A stretch of DNA of 64,000 nt, from the NCBI GenBank assembly GCA_028023455.1, contig JAQFVV010012395.1, positions 4,590,001 through 4,654,000 on the forward strand. Reading direction: 5' to 3'. The stretch comes from Epiperipatus broadwayi (taxonomy: Eukaryota > Onychophora > Udeonychophora > Euonychophora > Peripatidae). Position 1 is the stretch's first letter, and every line of letters begins with the position of its first letter. Shown here piece after piece: positions 40,364 through 51,755 of the stretch. The notes beneath the pieces are model-generated. The model searched no databases and was not told the DNA's origin. It saw nothing but the letters and a program-made list of their open reading frames with translations. A program made the position numbers and the translations under genes.

Positions 40364-40562
40364 GACAGAATAGCTCAGTTGGTTAGAGCGTTTGCCTTAA
40401 ATTTGATATTCAAGAATCTAAAGGTGCGAGTTCAACTTCTAAGCGAATATTGTAACTGTGCATATAGGCCAGCAACACCTGAAGAAGAGTGGAGAATAAT
40501 ATTACTCTAAACGTTGTGTAATTACTAACCTGTGTTGTCTATTTGTGTGTTATTACTAACAA
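40364..40562 (+). mobile_element. tRNA-derived SINE, copy 2
   Basis: A clear A box (TAGCTCAGTTGGTTAGAGCG, about 40371-40390) and B box (GGTGCGAGTTCAACTTC) show a tRNA-derived pol III promoter. The body has CTGAAGA, a 5-bp AGAGT/ACTCT hairpin, then AAACGTTGTG, and a tail shared with 31313-31368. ACAC before CTGAAGA pairs with GTGT after AAACGTT. That layout is hammerhead-like, but the G expected before AAAC is T, so this copy should be inactive. Confidence 0.8.
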
Positions 40563-43200
40563 GTCGATACATAAAATCTTTTATTTTGCATGCGGTTGGT
40601 TTGCTTGGATGTCAGACTATTTTAGATGAAAAAATATAATATTGTTAATAATGTTTCTAAATGTATGGATGTTTTAATAGCACATTGACTATTGTATATA
40701 GAATGAGTCAATAAATGTATAACATTTTTTTAAATCAAGATATTAGATTATTATAATGCTTATAATTATTATTAGTTGGAAAGAGGTTATTTTCTATAAA
40801 TCTTGCCTCAAGTTATTGATTTATAATCTAAAAGAATTGCATTCACGATTTAATATTTATTATTAAGCAATAATATTAGTAATTATTAATGAACATTAGT
40901 ATTAAAAAAAGACTTGCCCGAAGAAAATAATTCAGAGTAAAATTAAATATTTTTCCAGGCTTGTTTTTGAATGTGACTTTACTCTCCTGATTTGCTGATG
41001 CTTAACTTTTTTTTAATCTATGCATTTATAAATGTATGAACTTTAACTTTGATATAGTTTAAGTTTGAGGATTTCAAATAAATATAAAAACCTCAGTAAA
41101 AAGAAATAAATCTAATGATAGCAGACCTTGTTTAATAAGTCTGAAGTTGATTTAAAAAGGAGGATAGTAATGTTTTGTTTTTTTTACCTCGGTACTGTAG
41201 TTGCTATATCACAATGAAAAATATATGTAGATTTTTTTTTTTTTTTGCTTATAGTTTTTACCACCTGCAAATTACAAAATTGCATTTTTTTATTTAACAA
41301 AAGAATTGAAATTTTTGAGTGATATAATTTTCTTTTTACACTTCGCATGTCAAGTATAAAGCATTTTTGATGCCTACTACCAAAACTTGCATGAGTTATC
41401 GTGATTTATTATATATTTTTTTATTTTTTGAGATTGTTTTTTTTTTTTTTTGTATATTTCAGTTACAGTTTAATAATTTTTTGTGAATTTTGTATATTTA
41501 TTATTTATGAGAGTTACACTACACTTAATTCACCGCTTGTACACAATTGCACATATACACTGCCAATTTTTTGTTGAACTATCTGATGAATGAAATAGGG
41601 ACAATTAAACTTTTTGTAATTAATTATAATTTCTTGAATTTTAGTTGTTTTAATATTAGTAATTTTTAAGTATACCATTAATTCAAAAAAGAGTACGAAC
41701 ATGTCATAATATATTTGACAACATGCTACCTCACAAGTAAATAAAAATATGGATACTATCCAAAAAATTGAAACAATTGGTTATTTATGATGAAAAAAGT
41801 TTGGATGATTTCACAAAACACAGCATTGAGTTTAACGTAGTGAACATGTAAAAATGTTTCTTAGACACATTCAGTGATGCTTTTCATGCTATCAATAAAA
41901 CTTATTACATGCTATATTCAGTCATGCTATTTTTATGCTATTGGCTAACTAGTTATTCATATTCTTGTGCTAAATCAAATGTTAATTTTTGAGTATTAAC
42001 AGAAAATTATCAAAACCTAAACTATTTACATAAAATAACATCAGAAATGCAGATATTTAGAGAGAAACACTAAAAACATGACCATGTTGTCACAATAAAT
42101 GAAATTTTCACAGTTTACAATTTGTTATGATTTACAGAAGAAGTAGTTATTTATGGACACAAAATAAATATAAATACAAATAAATGGAATGAAAAGAATT
42201 ATCTAAAGTAGCTATTAAAAGAGAGCAACCAAATATTCAAAACAAAAATTAGCAAAAGATAATAATACTGTCATACATTGTTCTAGAGAAGAAGTTCCAA
42301 CTATTAGTGAAGATGGTTAACAAAACAAGATGTGAACAGACATTGTGTGAAGGCTGTTGAATGGTCAAGAATAAAAGAACTGAAACATTGTAGATGTTTG
42401 TATTTCTAATTGTAATTTTTGACTTTTCATTTTTATTATCACTAAATCATCTTTAAATATTTATAAAATTCATCTGGGAAGTATAGAATCTAGAAATAAT
42501 TAAATCTTTTAACTCATTTTTTGGGGGCAAGGAAGTCCTAGGAGTGTTTAGAGATAATTAAACCTTTATTAATCATTTCTGGGGAAAGAAGTCTTCCCAA
42601 TTTAAGTGAAGAAGTACAGAGGATAATGCTTTATAGAATCAAAATAACATAAAAGCAAGTGAAGAGTTCACATTAGAGACGAATCTAAAATTGTAAATTT
42701 ACTAGACTTTTGTAATTATTTTTATAAAAATCAGAATCTAGCTTCTTTCATTTACTGATAATTTTGTAATTAATTGTTACTAGTTTTTTTCCCCTGCATT
42801 ATTCATAATTTTTTCCTTTTAATGTCATCATTTTATTAAATATTATAAGTATTAATTCATTTTATGACTTCATTTATCATTTAATTTTTTACCATTATAT
42901 GTCAACTTAGATTTAGTTTTATTTCTTATTACAGTTTTTATCTCTCTATTCTGTATTTATTAGTAGAAAATTAGCCTTTAACTCCATTTTATTTCAAAAT
43001 ATTATTTATTTATCTCAAATAACAATTAAAATTTTATTATCAATTATAAAGTAATATATTGAAATAATCAATATATTATTTGTTATTATTGTGCTTTCAA
43101 TAATTTTACACTCTAAGCTTGCCAGTTTATATTGCACTGATCTCCAGTTTTTGGAAAAAGGACTGTTCTTAAAAATTCAATTATATATATGTAATTTCAG

Positions 43201-43418
43201 GCAAAAATTAGATGATTATCGGCAAAAAGAACGAGAACATGAGCAGGAACGGCAGGAAAGAGAACATGAAAAATTTCGAGAAAGAGAACAAGAGAGAGAA
43301 CGAAAGCGTCATAGAGAAAGGGAAAGGGAAAGAGTCCGAGAAAATGATGCTCAGATATTTAGAGAGCATGAATCAACAAGGAGTCCAATGGCTCTAATTA
43401 ATAATGAAGAAGCGTTAA
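43201..43418 (+). CDS. GSE1: GSE1-like protein, exon e (Arg/Glu-rich charged helix)
   Basis: The acceptor is GTAATTTCAG and the donor A|GTAAGT, a near-consensus site. One base completes Arg from exon d, 72 codons follow, and one base is carried on. The first 50 or so residues are an uninterrupted Arg/Glu/Lys/Gln/His run built on RE, QER and EHE steps. It predicts one long charged single helix or coiled coil and corresponds to the RERERE-type array of vertebrate GSE1. The exon ends less regularly with HESTRSPMALINNEEAL. The purine-rich DNA leaves a second + frame open over 43212-43397; that is a composition effect. The donor sits 200 bases before a strong intronic hairpin. Confidence 0.93.
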
Positions 43419-43618
43419 GTAAGTATTAGATCATAGAAAAATATTAATATGATTTTGCCTTTTTTTTTTCTGTAAATATTTTAAAATTTGATATTTATAT
43501 TGTGTTGTAATTTTTTGTATCAAATTTTTGTGCTCAGATGTCTATGTAGATTGTTAATAAGTTTAATTTTTATTTATATCATTTTAATTATGTAGAAGGT
43601 AATCATCTCTTCTCACTA

Positions 43619-43746
43619 AGTGATGTTAAAATTGCAAGGATAGTCTTACCTCAGACGCAAGATAGAGACATTGAGAAAATAAGAATGACCATCTTATTTT
43701 CTCAAAGTTTCTATCTTATGTCTGGGGATTGCAGTTTTAACATCAC
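43619..43746. repeat. Long near-perfect hairpin close to exon e
   Basis: Arms 43619-43684 and 43692-43746 pair along about 54 bases, interrupted by one 12-base bulge (GGATAGTCTTAC) in the left arm and a few mismatches. The loop is about 8 bases. It could be a tiny fold-back MITE, or it could be transcribed within the intron as a double-stranded hairpin. No small-RNA evidence is available from the sequence. Confidence 0.85.
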
Positions 43747-46234
43747 TGTTTAACAGCACTAGTAAAGTTTATTGATTATTTATATAATTTTTCAAAATTT
43801 TTATTATGATACTACTAATATATTTTAAAATGATATAGAAAATTATTTGGATATGCTCTTTATAAAATCTTCATACTTCAGATGAAATACATTGTTAAAT
43901 ATTGTTTGGAAGATAATTAAATTAAAAATATTTAATGATTAATGACTGATAATAATTTATATACAAATTCATGCGTCATGATTTCATCAGTTTGCGACTT
44001 CTATTTTTATTAATATAATTATATGAACACTGATTTTGTTTCTAGTGGCTAAAAATTTAATTAATTTTTATATAATGGTTTATATAGTTTAGTTCATAAG
44101 TGAAAGTATTACTGAAAATTTTTGAATTGCTCTTTTTAACCGAGGAGATTATAAATAAATATTTGTTTTTGGTTAGATTGGTGAAACTGGTTTTTGAGTG
44201 TTATTTGATTCATGTGCATTGACCATACCTTAAATAAGTAACTGAAAGTAAAGACACAGATAACTATTCAGTAATCTGATATGAAGTTATTGTCTGGTAA
44301 GCTGCTGTACTCAAAGTAGATTGTTGATGGCTTGATTGAAAATTGTTTCAAAAGATCTAGTAGTTGTTCAGATATATCAGCCAATGGTAGAAGGTGAAAA
44401 AGTAATTGGAAAATAATATTTTTCTTAGAAAATTGTAATGTTATAATAGCATATAATACTAAATTGTCCAAGCACTTTACTACTGTTATACAATGCTTTA
44501 TTTACCACTCTTTTTTTACAGTTTCGATTATGTTATAATAGCTTATAGAAGGGAATTGAGATCCGAGATTTGAATTAGAAATGGGTTAGGAGATGATAGA
44601 CTTCAAGAATGCTTGATAAGTTTTGTAGAGAATAAGCATTCTAATAATGATTATATTCTTTAAAATAATAAGAGAAAGTCTATATATGGAAAACTCAAAG
44701 TGATGAAAGACTTCATTCAAAAAAATATGTTGGTTTAGTAATATAATTGTAAAATTTATTCAAATAAAAGAGGAAAATTATTCATGGAAAATTGAATGAA
44801 TGTTGTGATCAAGATATTAGTTTATAAAAATAAAAAATAAAAGAAGCCTGGGGTAAGTAATTAAATGATTAACAAAATGGCTGAGAAAATAGAAAAATAT
44901 AAATATTTATTAATAAAATGTTACATTATATTGTAAAATACTAATTAAAAGTCCATTTTAATAAAATAGATAAACAAAAAAATAAAAATGATATAAAAAT
45001 TTTTTATAATTCAGACTTGTATTTTTAAATTAATTTGTAATATTAAAATTGTATCTTAACTCATGGCAGACATATTTCCTATTATAATTTTCTTAAAAAG
45101 CTGTAAATATGTTGAGGTCTTGATAGCCGAGTTAAAATTCTCTTCTGATATCTGATATTTTTTCATAATTATTATAAACGTGTTTATTTTTCTTCTTTCA
45201 TTGCCCTTTTCTAATATGAAATTATCAGATTACTTTATCAACATTGTGATATTTCCTTTTCTCCTCCTATTCAGTTTTAATAACAATATTTTTATTTGCT
45301 ATTCCACAAGCCTAAACAAACAAAAAAAAATCTTTACTTTTAATCCTTTCATCTTTATTTTATTACTATTCTCCGTATAATTTATCCTGTTTCTCTTTCA
45401 TTGTCTTACATTCCAAAAACAGATTTTCTATATTCTCTATCATTTCTATTTAAATAGAATTTGCAGTCAAAATTCTCATCTGATTTTTGTTATCTTTCCT
45501 TAGTATTCAAATTCCGCTAATTATTTACATATATTTTTGTATTCATTTTTTAATACTTCCACTTTTTTTTCTTTCATCAACATATCTGCCTTTTTTTTTT
45601 TTTTTCTGGTTATTGAAGTTACTGTCACACCATTTATTAGGTTTCACCTATCTGGGCCAGATATTATCCCTGGAATTTCTTTCAAATGGCATACACACTT
45701 AGAAACCCCACCTGGAATTAGTTTATTGTCAATCAACTAGAAACAACTAATATTGATTGATAAATAAATATTTAGCTATTATTAGTTAAAAGGTAAATAT
45801 GCAATGTTTATAAGAACAAAAAATAAGTAAATAAATAAAATTTATTTATTATGATGTCCTTTCATTATTAGTAGAGTATATCATAAGTGCTAACTTCAGA
45901 TTTATCTTTATAAGTAATTCTAACATATATTTTCTACATATTCCTTTCATTTCTTGTATAAATATATAAAAATAGATTATTAATTTTTTATATTACCTTC
46001 AGCTCTTATTTATTATTTTCTTCACATAATTCCATTAAACTCTGTTTTTATATAAATACAATTTATCCACTGTACTAAAAAATACACTTTTTAGCAAAAA
46101 ACTTCTATTGTACATATATGCATACATAGTCTTACATTTATATAAGATATTATAGCAAAATAAAGAAAGTGATGAATTTGGTAATGTTTCTGAAAAATTC
46201 TGGTTTCATTAATTTTATTTTATTCATATATAAA

Positions 46235-46519
46235 TTAATATATATATGTGCTCTGCGCACAGGGAAGCTTACTTCATTGCGGGTGACCCATCGGCAATCA
46301 ACAGAAGAGAGGCCTGCTATTCCTTATCTCGTAAATGGTCCACGTAACATCTGCACATAAATTTGCATAAAATTTGCATAATTTTACAGTTAATAATAGA
46401 ATAAGTCGCCATGAATATGGGACTGTAAACTGTCCCAAAAGCGCTTGGCGGTAAATTTTAATAATTCATTGACAATTAATAGCTTCATTATCTGTGCGCA
46501 GAGCACATATATATATTAA
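46235..46519. mobile_element. Fold-back element with GC-cored inverted ends
   Basis: Inverted ends of about 28 bases: TATATATATGTGCTCTGCGCACAG at the left and its mirror at 46492-46519. The interior, about 230 bases, is GC-richer than its flanks (GCGGGTGACCCATCGG, AGAGAGGCCTGC) and has no frame of note. It fits a short non-autonomous DNA element. No second copy was found in the window. Confidence 0.75.
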
Positions 46520-46819
46520 TGTATTTTAAGCGTTAATGAAGTAAAATCTTAACTATTTATTCATATATAGTAATCCTCCAAACATATCTATCCCATTTTT
46601 CTCCTGAATATATTTAATCATCAGTAGTTCATTATATAATGCTACTTATTTTCTTTTTTAATTGTTTTTAAAAATATCTAAGTTATCTGGCATTTGCAAA
46701 TGGTATATCATTCCTAATTATTAAGTCAGCTATCATCTTTTTTAAATTATTCTACATATTTCTCTTATATGTTATATGAGAAACTTTTAATGACTCTCAT
46801 TTTTACAATTTTCAATATA

Positions 46820-47890
46820 CACCTGGGTCTCTTTTTACGCTGACTTATTTAACACGATTTTGAAGTTACGCGATTTCTGTTTCACTGGAAGCCGAACTCC
46901 GATAATGCGCTATTACTTTAAATAATAAATTTTGCGCACTTACGTTATATTGAAAGTAATAGCACATTATTGGAATTCGACTTTCATCTTAGTAATTTCA
47001 ATATTTTCAGTGCTTTATAATAGTAAGATTTTATGCAATAATGAAATTAAAATCATGATTTCCACATTTTATGTATACACACATTAAATTTTACAAGATT
47101 ATAATGTAAATTTGTTCAAACATTGTGCGTGTTAATTTTGCATTTTAAATCACATTCTGTTTTTGCTTTTTAAAAAAGAACGTAATCAATTATTAATTAT
47201 TTAGTGTCCACAAGTTTATTTTTAAAAGATCAGTAATAGCAGTGGGCACAATTAAATTTGACAATTAAAAATTAAAATCTGATTTTTAATTGTAATTAAC
47301 AATTTAAAAATTACTTACGACGACTTGAAATTAATGTGATGTGAAATTTGATTTTTAAACGGAATTGAAAATTAAAGACAAAAATAAGAATTTAATTTTT
47401 AGTTGTTAGTTTCATAAACAATTAATAAAATCATCGTCTCAAAGATTAATTCCGTTGTCACCAGAAAACCATTGACACAACATGAGTGTGAAGTTGGTGC
47501 TACTTGTTTGCAAACGAACGTGTTTTTCGGCAAATAGCTATAATAATTAAAACGTGTATAAAAAAATGTAAATTACTGGACTGTAAATTATGCATAAAAA
47601 TATATTATTTTGAATAAAATTAAATATTATAGTTAAAAAAAGTTTGTCTTGTATCAATTTTTTTCAAATTTGAAATTTTTTATTAGTCATATTTTATTTC
47701 CTTATTTTATTTTTTTTTTTTTGCGCGAATTTTAAAGTAATTTTACATTGGTGCTTTGCTTTTACACAAATTTTGAAAAATCACAGACCGCACCCCCCCC
47801 TTTCAATGTAAGTTACGTCTATTTTTGCGCGATTTCGTTTGCGCGTGTTTTCTGAGGAATCTATCTATCGCGTAAAACGAGACCCAGGTG
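46820..47890. mobile_element. TA-flanked MITE, copy 2
   Basis: Same CACCTGGGTCT...AGACCCAGGTG ends as 9973-10838, inverted relative to it, with TA at 46818-46819 and 47891-47892. It retains CpG-rich subterminal sequence, which suggests a relatively young copy. It carries an extra AT-rich stretch (about 47200-47400) and keeps about 80 internal bases missing from copy 1. Confidence 0.85.
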
Positions 47891-48050
47891 TATATATATA
47901 TCCATTTTTAATCTTTCAATCTTCTCTCATTAAATATAAATATTTCAGATTTCTCAGTAAATTTAATTTTTGTAATTCTTAGCCATTTCTGCATACTTAT
48001 CTAATAATATCGTTATTATCATCTATAAGCTATTTGCAAAAAGTGTTATA

Positions 48051-49022
48051 TACCTGGGTCTCGTTTTATGCAGATTATTTTAATGCGATTTTGAAATTAT
48101 GCAATTCATGTTTCTTCTTAATATTTTTCATATTTCACTATTTATTAGATATCAAAAAATTTAAATTATTAATAACTTATTTTCACTTGTTGAAATATTT
48201 TTTTTTTCTTCAAAAGTATAACATTATATTAGCAGCTAACGTGAATATGGCCTGAAACTGTATTTAGAATTTTAGCTTCTATGTAAATAACCTATTTATA
48301 CTAATGAGTAAATAATAGATTTATACTTACATATAAAAATATCGCAATAAATATTCAAAAAATTTAAACTTTTAAAACGTAGTTTGTTATATATAACAGA
48401 AATAAATAATCTTTTAGATTTTTAAAATAAAAAACGAAGATTTTATAAACTGAAAATAATCTTTCTAATGATAATGTATAATCTTTTTGTTTTGATTGCA
48501 ATCTCATTTTTTTAATATAGAAACAGAAAACCATTAACACAGCACAAGACTGAAAATGGCGTTAGTTGTATATCACACCAAGAATAAAAATAAAGTGGCT
48601 AACTGGTTTCTCTGGGCATAATTGCTGAGAGATTCTTGACTTCGTTTAAGGAGAAGCCATAATACATCACATCACATCTGATTTCTTGCCAGTTTACAAA
48701 TGAACGCTAGCAGCAATGATTAAAATATGTATGAAAAATGTAAAATCAAATACTGTAGTTAATAAAAAAAGTAAAAAAAGTTTGTCTTGTATTAATTTTT
48801 TTCAAATATTTGAAATTTTTTATTAGTTATACTTTATTTGCTTATTTTTTTAATGTGAATTTTAAAGTAATTCTTTCTTGTTGCTTTGCTTTTATGCGAA
48901 TTCTGAAAATTACAACACCTATCCCCCAATTTTCAAAGTAAGTTAAGTCTATTTTTGTGTGATTTTTTTTTAATGCGGGTTTTCTGTGGAACCTATCTAC
49001 TGCATAAAACGAGACCCAGGTG
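48051..49022. mobile_element. TA-flanked MITE, copy 3 (CpG-decayed)
   Basis: Ends TACCTGGGTCTCG and CGAGACCCAGGTG, with flanking TA at 48049-48050 and 49023-49024. It is inverted relative to copy 1 and lies only about 160 bases from copy 2, in the same orientation. Positions that are CG in copies 1 and 2 are often TG or CA here, for example TGCATAAAACG in place of TCGCGTAAAACG. Confidence 0.8.
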
Positions 49023-49517
49023 TATTTCCAGAAAATTTTCCTGGCTACCAATTGTGGAAAATCTCATTGTTTCTCCATAATCTTTCTGTTTCAATGTGCT
49101 GTTCACTTAGAAATTATTTTAACTTTATTTCACATTTTCTTTCACTGATTTTTCCCTCCCAATCCATAGTTAGTATTTATAAAAATCCTTAATCATATTT
49201 AATAATTTTAAATGTATTCTCAATTTTTTTAAGACTTGTTTCATAACCTATTCCCATTTATTCATCTGTTAAAAAAATTATTTCTATATCTAAGACTGCT
49301 ACTAATAGTTATATTTTCTCTACAACTCACTCAGTTCATTTAACTAAGAAATGATGACTACATTTTTTTTACATCTATTTTGCTGAATAAAATCTCTTCT
49401 GAAGCCCTAACCTTATCCAATATTGCGTATGTGAAAAAAAAAAAAATTCATTACAGATATTATTGCTTCCATTTTTTACATATTATAATCATACCCTCCC
49501 ACTTTTTAGGAATTTTA

Positions 49518-49733
49518 CTATCTGTACATTTTATTTGAGTTTTTCCTTAATCTAACTCTTATCTGCATTCTCACATTTATTAACATTTCAGCTGCTAATC
49601 CATTAATTTCTTGTGCTTTCCATTCTTTTAATCTATTTATTGCTCTAATAAGTTCTAAATCAATCACTTTATTAGTTTTATTTGAATTAATCCTTAATGA
49701 TATGAATTTACCTTCAAATTCTCTTCTATACAT
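49518..49733 (-). pseudogene. Reverse-transcriptase fragment, antisense
   Basis: The 71-codon frame contains ELIRAINRLKEWKAQEINGLAAEML, which aligns with the ExxxAIxxLKxGKAPGxDGIxAEML signature at the start of LINE reverse transcriptases. Gly and Pro of the KAPG step are replaced, so it is dead. Flanking - strand sequence from about 49040 to 50310 is A-rich and probably belongs to the same fossil. Confidence 0.6.
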
Positions 49734-51679
49734 CCTTAGTATTTTAAATTTTCAGACATTCTTAATTTTATCAACATTAAATTATTATTACTTCTTTTTT
49801 CTTCTTCATCAGAACCTTTAATTTACTTTAATTTTTCTCATTATGTGACAATATATAAATAACAATATACTTTAAATATCCCTCAATCATTTAAACTCCC
49901 CATCATATACTTCACTCATATTTTCAATCTTCATCTCCCATTTGCCTAATTTTTTTTCATCTTCTCATTCATATCCCCATTATAATAATTTTACTAATGT
50001 TTATTTATATCAACTCCAATAATATTTTATGTTCAATCTTTCTGAAATTATTTATATCCAATGTAAATATTTCCAAATTCTTTCCATTCCATATATTCAT
50101 TTTTCTCCATCTATTTTGAATTTCATCTGTAAGTGTTCTTTACAATTGCTATGCATAATATTCTTAATAATAATTTCTATACCCCTTATTTTTTATTGTC
50201 ATCACATTTATTCACTTTTTACATTTTTGAAAAATGGTAATTCGTATGCTAGTACATCTGACTCTTTAATAAAATTTTCTTTCAACTTTCCACTTATTTC
50301 TTTTCACTAAAAAGTGTTTTTAATACAATTAATTGCATGAAAACAAAATAATTCAAGTAAATGAAATTAATCTATTCAAGCTGCTTAAACAATAAATAAA
50401 ATTAAGATTCTTAAATTATGTTTTGTAAAAGCAAATATATTTAAATATACATAATGAATTTGCAAAATAATAATAATAATAAAATCATATCAATTTTACA
50501 AAATTAAATATTTGTTCATGACCAAAAAAAAAAACCCAATGGATCACACAACAAAAATTTTAGATATGGAACTAATAATTATTTCAGATTTATTATTTGT
50601 TGTTTGATTGAAAAAGTATACACTTTTAATTTACTCAGTCATTTATGATCAAATGGATAAATAATTTGTATATAAACAAATCAGTACAGAATTAATAAAT
50701 TATTTTGTAGTCGATTTGCGTTTCACATTTTCTCATACTATGGCCACTGTCAATATATTGTAACAGAATAGCCCCCCCAAAAATATGCTCATCTAGAAGA
50801 AATGATTATCTATTCATCAGTGAGCAGCTGCGACCATGTACAAGATGGCGTGACTATAACAAAAATATTACTATATTTTTATAGCATAGATAATGATCAG
50901 ACAAACTTATATCAAGTACAAGCCGTAATGTAGATCCAGTTATATTTCCTGATTATTATCCACTCTGTATTTATATTATTATAATATAAATATTAAAATA
51001 ATATACTTGTATATCAGATGAAAAATTTAATGAGAAAATATGCTTAACTATAATAATAAATTTATCTGATAAATAACAGATATAAACAGTATGACATCTT
51101 TCATATTTATATCTGCGCTTTATAAAATAAATATTATTTACATACGTTACTGCAATTTATAACATCTAACATGTTTGTAATTTAGACTCAGTGAGTTAAG
51201 TAAAGCTTCACTCTTTCAAACCTAAATGCTTCAGACTGGCTTAGATATATGGAAGGACAAGTAGAGAAAAGAGTGGACCACCTTTTTTTTGTAAAATTCT
51301 TTGTCTTGTGTTTACGGTTTGGTCGCTATTCAGACAGCCATCATAACATCTGATTGGCTGTCAAATAAGCATTATAATTATAATAAGCGTGAGAGGTTTG
51401 CAGCCTTTCAATTTAATTTATGGAATAGTAAAATTAAATATGGAATATACGTAAAAGAAACTGAATATTTAAAATTGATTTAAGAAATCAATCAAACTTT
51501 TATTTATTTTATTGTTCTCAAAACTCATCAATTTCTTAGTTTTAAAGTTAACCATAAAAGTATAAATCTTTCAATGTTTTAAAATTAATGTTTTTATTCT
51601 TTTATATTTCTGAATTTAAATATATAACCAAGTGAGGGGGGGGGATATCAATATATTAACTTTTACTTAAATAGAAAAC

Positions 51680-51755
51680 TATAGGGGACTTGAACCCAGA
51701 CTTTCAATCTCCCTTCAGCTATCCAATCTGTCTCATACAACTGATGCACATGATG
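51680..51755 (-). repeat. tRNA-like relic, antisense
   Basis: On the - strand GGGTTCAAGTCCCC is an excellent tRNA B box/T arm, preceded by sequence of suitable length with a poor A box. A pseudogene or SINE head is more likely than a working tRNA, since the acceptor stem does not pair. Confidence 0.4.

Larger units (their letters stand above)
33377..43200 (+). other. Intron d-e, 9.8 kb
   Basis: It holds the RTE-like LINE, the 1.1 kb inverted-repeat element, hammerhead-like repeat pieces and a SINE. The remainder, including 36900-38240 and 40570-43190, is AT-rich, with no coding signal or repeat that I can name. Confidence 0.75.

Noticed and set aside
40364-40450. Working tRNA gene
   Set aside because: A and B boxes are good, but the acceptor stem does not pair and a shared SINE tail follows.
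43212-43397. Second + frame over the Arg/Glu exon
   Set aside because: Purine-only DNA lacks stop codons in this frame; the phase chain selects the other frame.
51301-51483. 60-codon frame near GATTGGCTG
   Set aside because: No domain, no splice or promoter support beyond an inverted CCAAT-like word.
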